A DNA stretch of 64,000 bases from SLRI01 sp964402505 (lineage in GTDB: Bacteria; Pseudomonadota; Alphaproteobacteria; Geminicoccales; Geminicoccaceae). The stretch is from contig CAYOCP010000003.1 in the NCBI GenBank assembly GCA_964402505.1, forward strand, positions 62,001-126,000. The letters run 5' to 3'. Positions 61,272-64,000 of the stretch are shown here, in pieces. A program made the position numbers and the translations under genes. Numbering within the stretch: position 1 is the first letter of the stretch; each line of letters opens with the position of its first letter. The notes beneath the pieces were generated by a model that made no database searches, was not told the origin of the DNA, and was given only the letters and a program-made list of their open reading frames with translations.

Positions 61272-62074
61272 GCCGCCTCTCCGGCGGCCCCGGTGGCGCC
61301 GAGATAGGCCTCGAGAACCCTTTGATCGCGGCGCACCTCGGCCATGGTGCCCTCGCAGAGGACGGTGCCCTCGGCCATGCAGATCACCGGATCGCAGAGC
61401 TCGGCGATGAAGCCCATGTCGTGCTCGATGATGCAGAAGGTGTAGCCGCGCTCCTCGTTGAGCGTGCGGATGGCATGGGCGATCTCGCCCAGAAGCGTGC
61501 GGTTGACCCCGGCCCCGGGCTCGTCGAGGAGCACGAGCGTCGCGTCGGTCATCATGGTCCGGCCGAGCTCCAAAAGCTTCTTCTGCCCGCCCGAGACGTC
61601 GCTCGCGAGCTTGTCCGCGAGATGCGACATCTTGAGGAAGTCCAGAACCTCGAGCGCCTTCCTGCGGATCGCGGTCTCCTCGTCGCGCACCCGGCCCCAG
61701 CCGAGCCAGGTGCTCCAGAGCCGCTCGCCGCTCTGCCCGGGCGGCACCAGCATCAGGTTCTCGAGGCAGGTCATCCGGCCGAACTCGTGCGGGATCTGGA
61801 AGGTGCGCACGATGCCCTTGTGGAAGAGCCGGTGCGCCGGCAGGCCGGTCACGTCCTCGCCGTCGAAATGGATACCGCCGGCGGTCGGCGGGAAGGCGCC
61901 GGCGATCATGTTGAAGAGCGTGGTCTTGCCGGCGCCGTTCGGGCCGATCAGCCCGGTGACGCGGCCGCGACGGAGGCCGAAGGTGCAGCCCTGCACGGCG
62001 CGCACGCCGCCGAACGTCTTGTGGACGTCGACGACGTCGAGAAGGATGTCATGGGCTTCGCCACCTGCCGCCAT
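61268..62074 (-). CDS. livG: Liv-type ABC transporter ATPase LivG
   Basis: The other ATPase, 268 aa from the ATG at 62074. Walker A GPNGAGKTTLFNMI is near residue 40, signature VSGGQKKLLELGR and Walker B LVLLDEPGAGVN follow; the C-terminal YTFCIIEHDMGFIAELCDP and EAYLG end are LivG-typical. The start is soft, with only a GGCGGGGC stretch upstream. It is the first gene of the livG-livF-livH-livM operon. Confidence 0.93.
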   Translation of the reverse strand: MAAGGEAHDILLDVVDVHKTFGGVRAVQGCTFGLRRGRVTGLIGPNGAGKTTLFNMIAGAFPPTAGGIHFDGEDVTGLPAHRLFHKGIVRTFQIPHEFGRMTCLENLMLVPPGQSGERLWSTWLGWGRVRDEETAIRRKALEVLDFLKMSHLADKLASDVSGGQKKLLELGRTMMTDATLVLLDEPGAGVNRTLLGEIAHAIRTLNEERGYTFCIIEHDMGFIAELCDPVICMAEGTVLCEGTMAEVRRDQRVLEAYLGATGAAGEAA

Positions 62075-62169
62075 GCCCCGCCCGCCATGCGTGGCCCGCC
62101 CGGAAGGGGCGGGATGTGGGCGTTTAGCCGCGATCGATCCCCGTCGCAACCCGGGCCCGGTCGAAAGGG

Positions 62170-62397
62170 TCAGGCGATGGTGCCGCCCCGGCCTCTGGGC
62201 GCGGTCGCGGCCGCGCGCTCGCGGGCCTGGCGAAACGTCAGCTTCTGGCGCGCCAGAAGCTCGATCGAGCGACGGTCCGCCTGGAGCGGCGCCTGGAAGA
62301 CGACCTCGATCAGGCTCCGGGGATCGAGTGCCGCGACGCGCTGGCTCCCGCCCATGATCGTGATCTCGAGAAGGATCTCGTCGGGCTCCGGCTGCAT
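62170..62397 (-). CDS. Small conserved protein, DUF6898-like
   Basis: A 75-aa soluble protein of unknown function. It begins QPEPDEILLEITIMGGSQRV, then AALDPRSLIEVVFQAPLQADRR and RQKLTFRQARE, a beta-beta-alpha-like pattern I associate with the alphaproteobacterial DUF6898 family; this is from memory of the pattern, not a search. Upstream of livG on the same strand with a 95-nt gap, so it may have its own promoter or lead the operon. Confidence 0.65.
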   Translation of the reverse strand: MQPEPDEILLEITIMGGSQRVAALDPRSLIEVVFQAPLQADRRSIELLARQKLTFRQARERAAATAPRGRGGTIA

Positions 62398-62498
62398 GCG
62401 CCGATCCTATCGCATCGGCGGCACCCGGCGACAGGGCGGATTCGCGATTGCCCATCGACAGTGGCCGATCGGCGAACTAAGTGATGCCGCGGGACATA

Positions 62499-62511
62499 TA
62501 TCGAATCGATA
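62499..62511. promoter_or_regulatory. Perfect 13-nt palindrome before the RND efflux operon
   Basis: TATCGA-A-TCGATA, preceded by CATA to make a -10-like CATATAT, 42 nt upstream of the adaptor gene start. Such short dyads are typical operators for TetR- or MarR-type repressors of efflux pumps. No regulator gene lies adjacent in the window, so the binding protein is unknown. Confidence 0.4.
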
Positions 62512-62553
62512 GAGGTGGCCGCGCCGGCAAGTCCGGCGGGGGGGGTGCGTGCG

Positions 62554-63747
62554 ATGAAGCATGGCTTGTCCGGGTTGTGCGGCGGGGCTTTCCGTCCGGC
62601 GTTGCCGCTGGTCCTCGGCCTGGCGCTGGGGCTGGGCGGTCTCGCCGGCGAGCCTGCCCTGGCGCAGCAGGGGCAGCAGGCCGCAATGGTGCAGGTGGAC
62701 GAGGTGATCACCGAGCCCCTGGTGCGGACCGTGCCGGTGCTCGGGCGGATCGTCACGCGCCAGGAGGGTCCGGTGGCCGCCCGGGTCGAGGGTCCGGTGG
62801 CCGAGGTCGATGTCGAGGTGGGCGAACGTCTCGCCACGGGCGATCCGATCGCCGTGCTCGACAAGAAGCGCCTGCAGCTCGACTCCGCCCTCGCCGCCGC
62901 CGAGCTCGCCGCCGCCGGGGCCGATCTCGCGGCCGCGCGCCGCGAGGCCGAGCTGCTCGAGCAGGAGCGCGACCGGCTGGTGGCGCTGCAGGGCTCGGCC
63001 GCCTTCTCGCGCGCCCGGCTCGACGACAAGACCAAGGAGCTCAACGTCGCCAACAGCCGGATCGAGGCGGCGGCGGCACGTCTCGAGCAGGCGCGGGTGG
63101 CGCTCGACTACCGCAACGCCGACCTCGCGGACGCCGAGATCAGAGCACCCTATCCGGGCGTGGTGGTGCAGAAGCACGTCAGCGCCGGCGCTCATGTCCG
63201 GGTCGGCGATCCGGTGGTGACGCTGGTCGACGACACCGCTCTCGAGGTCGAGGCGGACGTGCCGGCGGTCAGGCTCTTCGAGCTCGAGCCGGGCACGCCC
63301 GTCACCTTCGAGATCGCGGGCGGCGGCCACGAACAGAAGCGGCACGAGGCGGTGCTCCGGGCGATCGTGCCGATGGAGAATCCGTTGACCCGCACGCGGG
63401 CCGTGCGCTTCACCTCCGTCGATGGCGGGCTCGATGCCGCCCGGGCGATCGGCCAGAGCGTCACGGTCGAGATCCCCATCGGCGCCCCCCGCGACGTGGT
63501 CAGCGTCCACAAGGACGCCGTCACGATCAATCTCGGCACGCGCCAGGTCTACGTCGTCGGCGAGAACGATGTCGTTCAGCCGCGGCCGGTGGTGCTCGGT
63601 GCCGCCATCGGCAATCGCTTCGAGGTGCTGGACGGCCTGGCGCCCGGCGAGCTGGTCGTGACCCGCGGCAACGAGCGCCTCAGGCCCGGCCAGACGGTCG
63701 CCTACGGTGCCCCGGCGAACGGCGCCGCCGGGGATCAGAAGGGCTAG
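62554..63747 (+). CDS. RND efflux periplasmic adaptor (membrane fusion protein)
   Basis: Periplasmic adaptor linking an inner-membrane RND pump to an outer-membrane channel, 397 aa from the ATG at 62554. A signal peptide (ALPLVLGLALGLGGLAG) is followed by the lipoyl half ARVEGPVAEVDVEVGERLATGDPIAVLD. A long alpha-helical hairpin (about residues 115-190) and the returning lipoyl half AEIRAPYPGVVVQKHVSAGAHVRVGD come next. It ends with a beta-barrel domain. The pump gene follows by 5 nt. A TolC-type channel gene lies at 5.2 kb. Confidence 0.9.
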   Translation: MKHGLSGLCGGAFRPALPLVLGLALGLGGLAGEPALAQQGQQAAMVQVDEVITEPLVRTVPVLGRIVTRQEGPVAARVEGPVAEVDVEVGERLATGDPIAVLDKKRLQLDSALAAAELAAAGADLAAARREAELLEQERDRLVALQGSAAFSRARLDDKTKELNVANSRIEAAAARLEQARVALDYRNADLADAEIRAPYPGVVVQKHVSAGAHVRVGDPVVTLVDDTALEVEADVPAVRLFELEPGTPVTFEIAGGGHEQKRHEAVLRAIVPMENPLTRTRAVRFTSVDGGLDAARAIGQSVTVEIPIGAPRDVVSVHKDAVTINLGTRQVYVVGENDVVQPRPVVLGAAIGNRFEVLDGLAPGELVVTRGNERLRPGQTVAYGAPANGAAGDQKG

Positions 63748-63752
63748 CCCGC

Positions 63753-64000
63753 TTGAACCTGATCCGTCTCGCCATCGACCGGCCGATCGCGGTCATCGCG
63801 GCCGTGCTCATGGCGGTGATGTTCGGCTACGTGGCGCTCACCACCATTCCGATCCAGCTCGCCCCGGACGTGGCGAAGCCGGTGATCTCGATCACCACGA
63901 ACTGGCCGGGTGCGGCGCCGGCCGAGGTCGAGCGCGAGATCGTCAACGAGCAGGAGGAGGTGTTCAAGGGTCTCGAGGGGCTCGAGCGGATCGAGAGCAA
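63753..64000 (+). CDS. RND efflux pump, N-terminal part (cut by window edge)
   Basis: Start of an inner-membrane RND pump; only about 83 codons are visible. It begins at a TTG 5 nt after the adaptor stop with NLIRLAIDRPIAVIAAVLMAVM, the first membrane span, then TTIPIQLAPDVAKPVISITTNWPGAAP, the porter-domain opening characteristic of AcrB-like HAE1 proteins. The rest lies outside the window, so substrate and proton-relay residues cannot be judged. Confidence 0.92.
   Translation, partial: MNLIRLAIDRPIAVIAAVLMAVMFGYVALTTIPIQLAPDVAKPVISITTNWPGAAPAEVEREIVNEQEEVFKGLEGLERIES

Noticed and set aside
1..64000. tRNA, rRNA, CRISPR or insertion sequence
   Set aside because: I scanned the intergenic gaps for cloverleaf-like, repeat-spacer or transposase signals and found none; nearly all DNA is covered by protein-coding genes.

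Overview
The window is a very GC-rich stretch (about 70% G+C by eye, with GC-biased third codon positions) from an alphaproteobacterial chromosome. The lineage call rests on small, largely alphaproteobacterial families (TrcR/DUF1013, DUF6489-like, DUF6898-like), OxyR next to a small-subunit catalase, and the order DUF299-hemE-hemJ-rho-mnmE-mnmG-rsmG-parA-parB, which surrounds the replication origin in this class. A Rhodospirillales/Geminicoccales-like organism is plausible, but no marker here fixes the genus. I found no rRNA, tRNA, CRISPR array or insertion sequence.

Region 1 (1-9.5 kb): a molybdate cluster modE-modA-modB-modC on the minus strand with a possible ModE box, a D-hydantoinase/dihydropyrimidinase, a secreted spore-coat-U-like protein, a TolC-type outer-membrane protein, DNA polymerase IV, a small membrane protein and the DUF299 (PPDK/PEP synthase) regulatory protein.

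Region 2 (9.5-24.3 kb): the likely chromosome origin and segregation locus. The 426-bp DUF299/hemE gap is a candidate oriC by synteny. Genes mostly point away from it: hemE, hemJ, a 600-residue rho with an Arg/Asp/Glu-repeat extension, then mnmE, mnmG, rsmG, parA, parB. Two perfect 16-bp parS palindromes lie at 17.08 and 21.60 kb, the second inside rsmG. A phosphodiesterase/quinone reductase pair and an SOS1-like Na+/H+ antiporter with a cyclic-nucleotide domain interrupt the conserved cluster.

Region 3 (24.3-42.5 kb): an aldolase/2-hydroxyacid dehydrogenase/Gfo-Idh-MocA operon probably for acid-sugar breakdown; an NnrU-like protein; a three-module adenylate cyclase (His-rich membrane anchor, 2Fe-2S ferredoxin, class III cyclase) resembling redox-controlled CyaC; the divergent oxyR-katA pair; a GMC dehydrogenase with a Tat-signal small subunit; glyoxalase; an MscS channel and HtpX; and an NADP-malic enzyme-phosphotransacetylase fusion coupled to an enolase-superfamily enzyme.

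Region 4 (42.5-58.7 kb): a more accessory segment with three toxin-antitoxin pairs (ParE/RelE-like, PIN-like, VapBC), two decayed gene remnants (a CaiB-type CoA-transferase and a short-chain dehydrogenase), an unrecognised lower-GC gene pair, three short-chain dehydrogenases, a methyltransferase, an aldehyde dehydrogenase, CutC, a BON-MscS channel, trcR, an M20 amidohydrolase, a Liv-type binding protein, and a MerR-regulated CDF-like metal transporter with a clear 19-bp-spacer promoter.

Region 5 (58.7-64 kb): livM-livH-livF-livG on the minus strand, a DUF6898-like small protein, and the start of an RND efflux operon (adaptor plus truncated pump) behind a perfect 13-nt palindrome. The binding protein at 55.3 kb and the M20 amidohydrolase beside it probably serve the same importer, now separated from it by the metal/toxin block.
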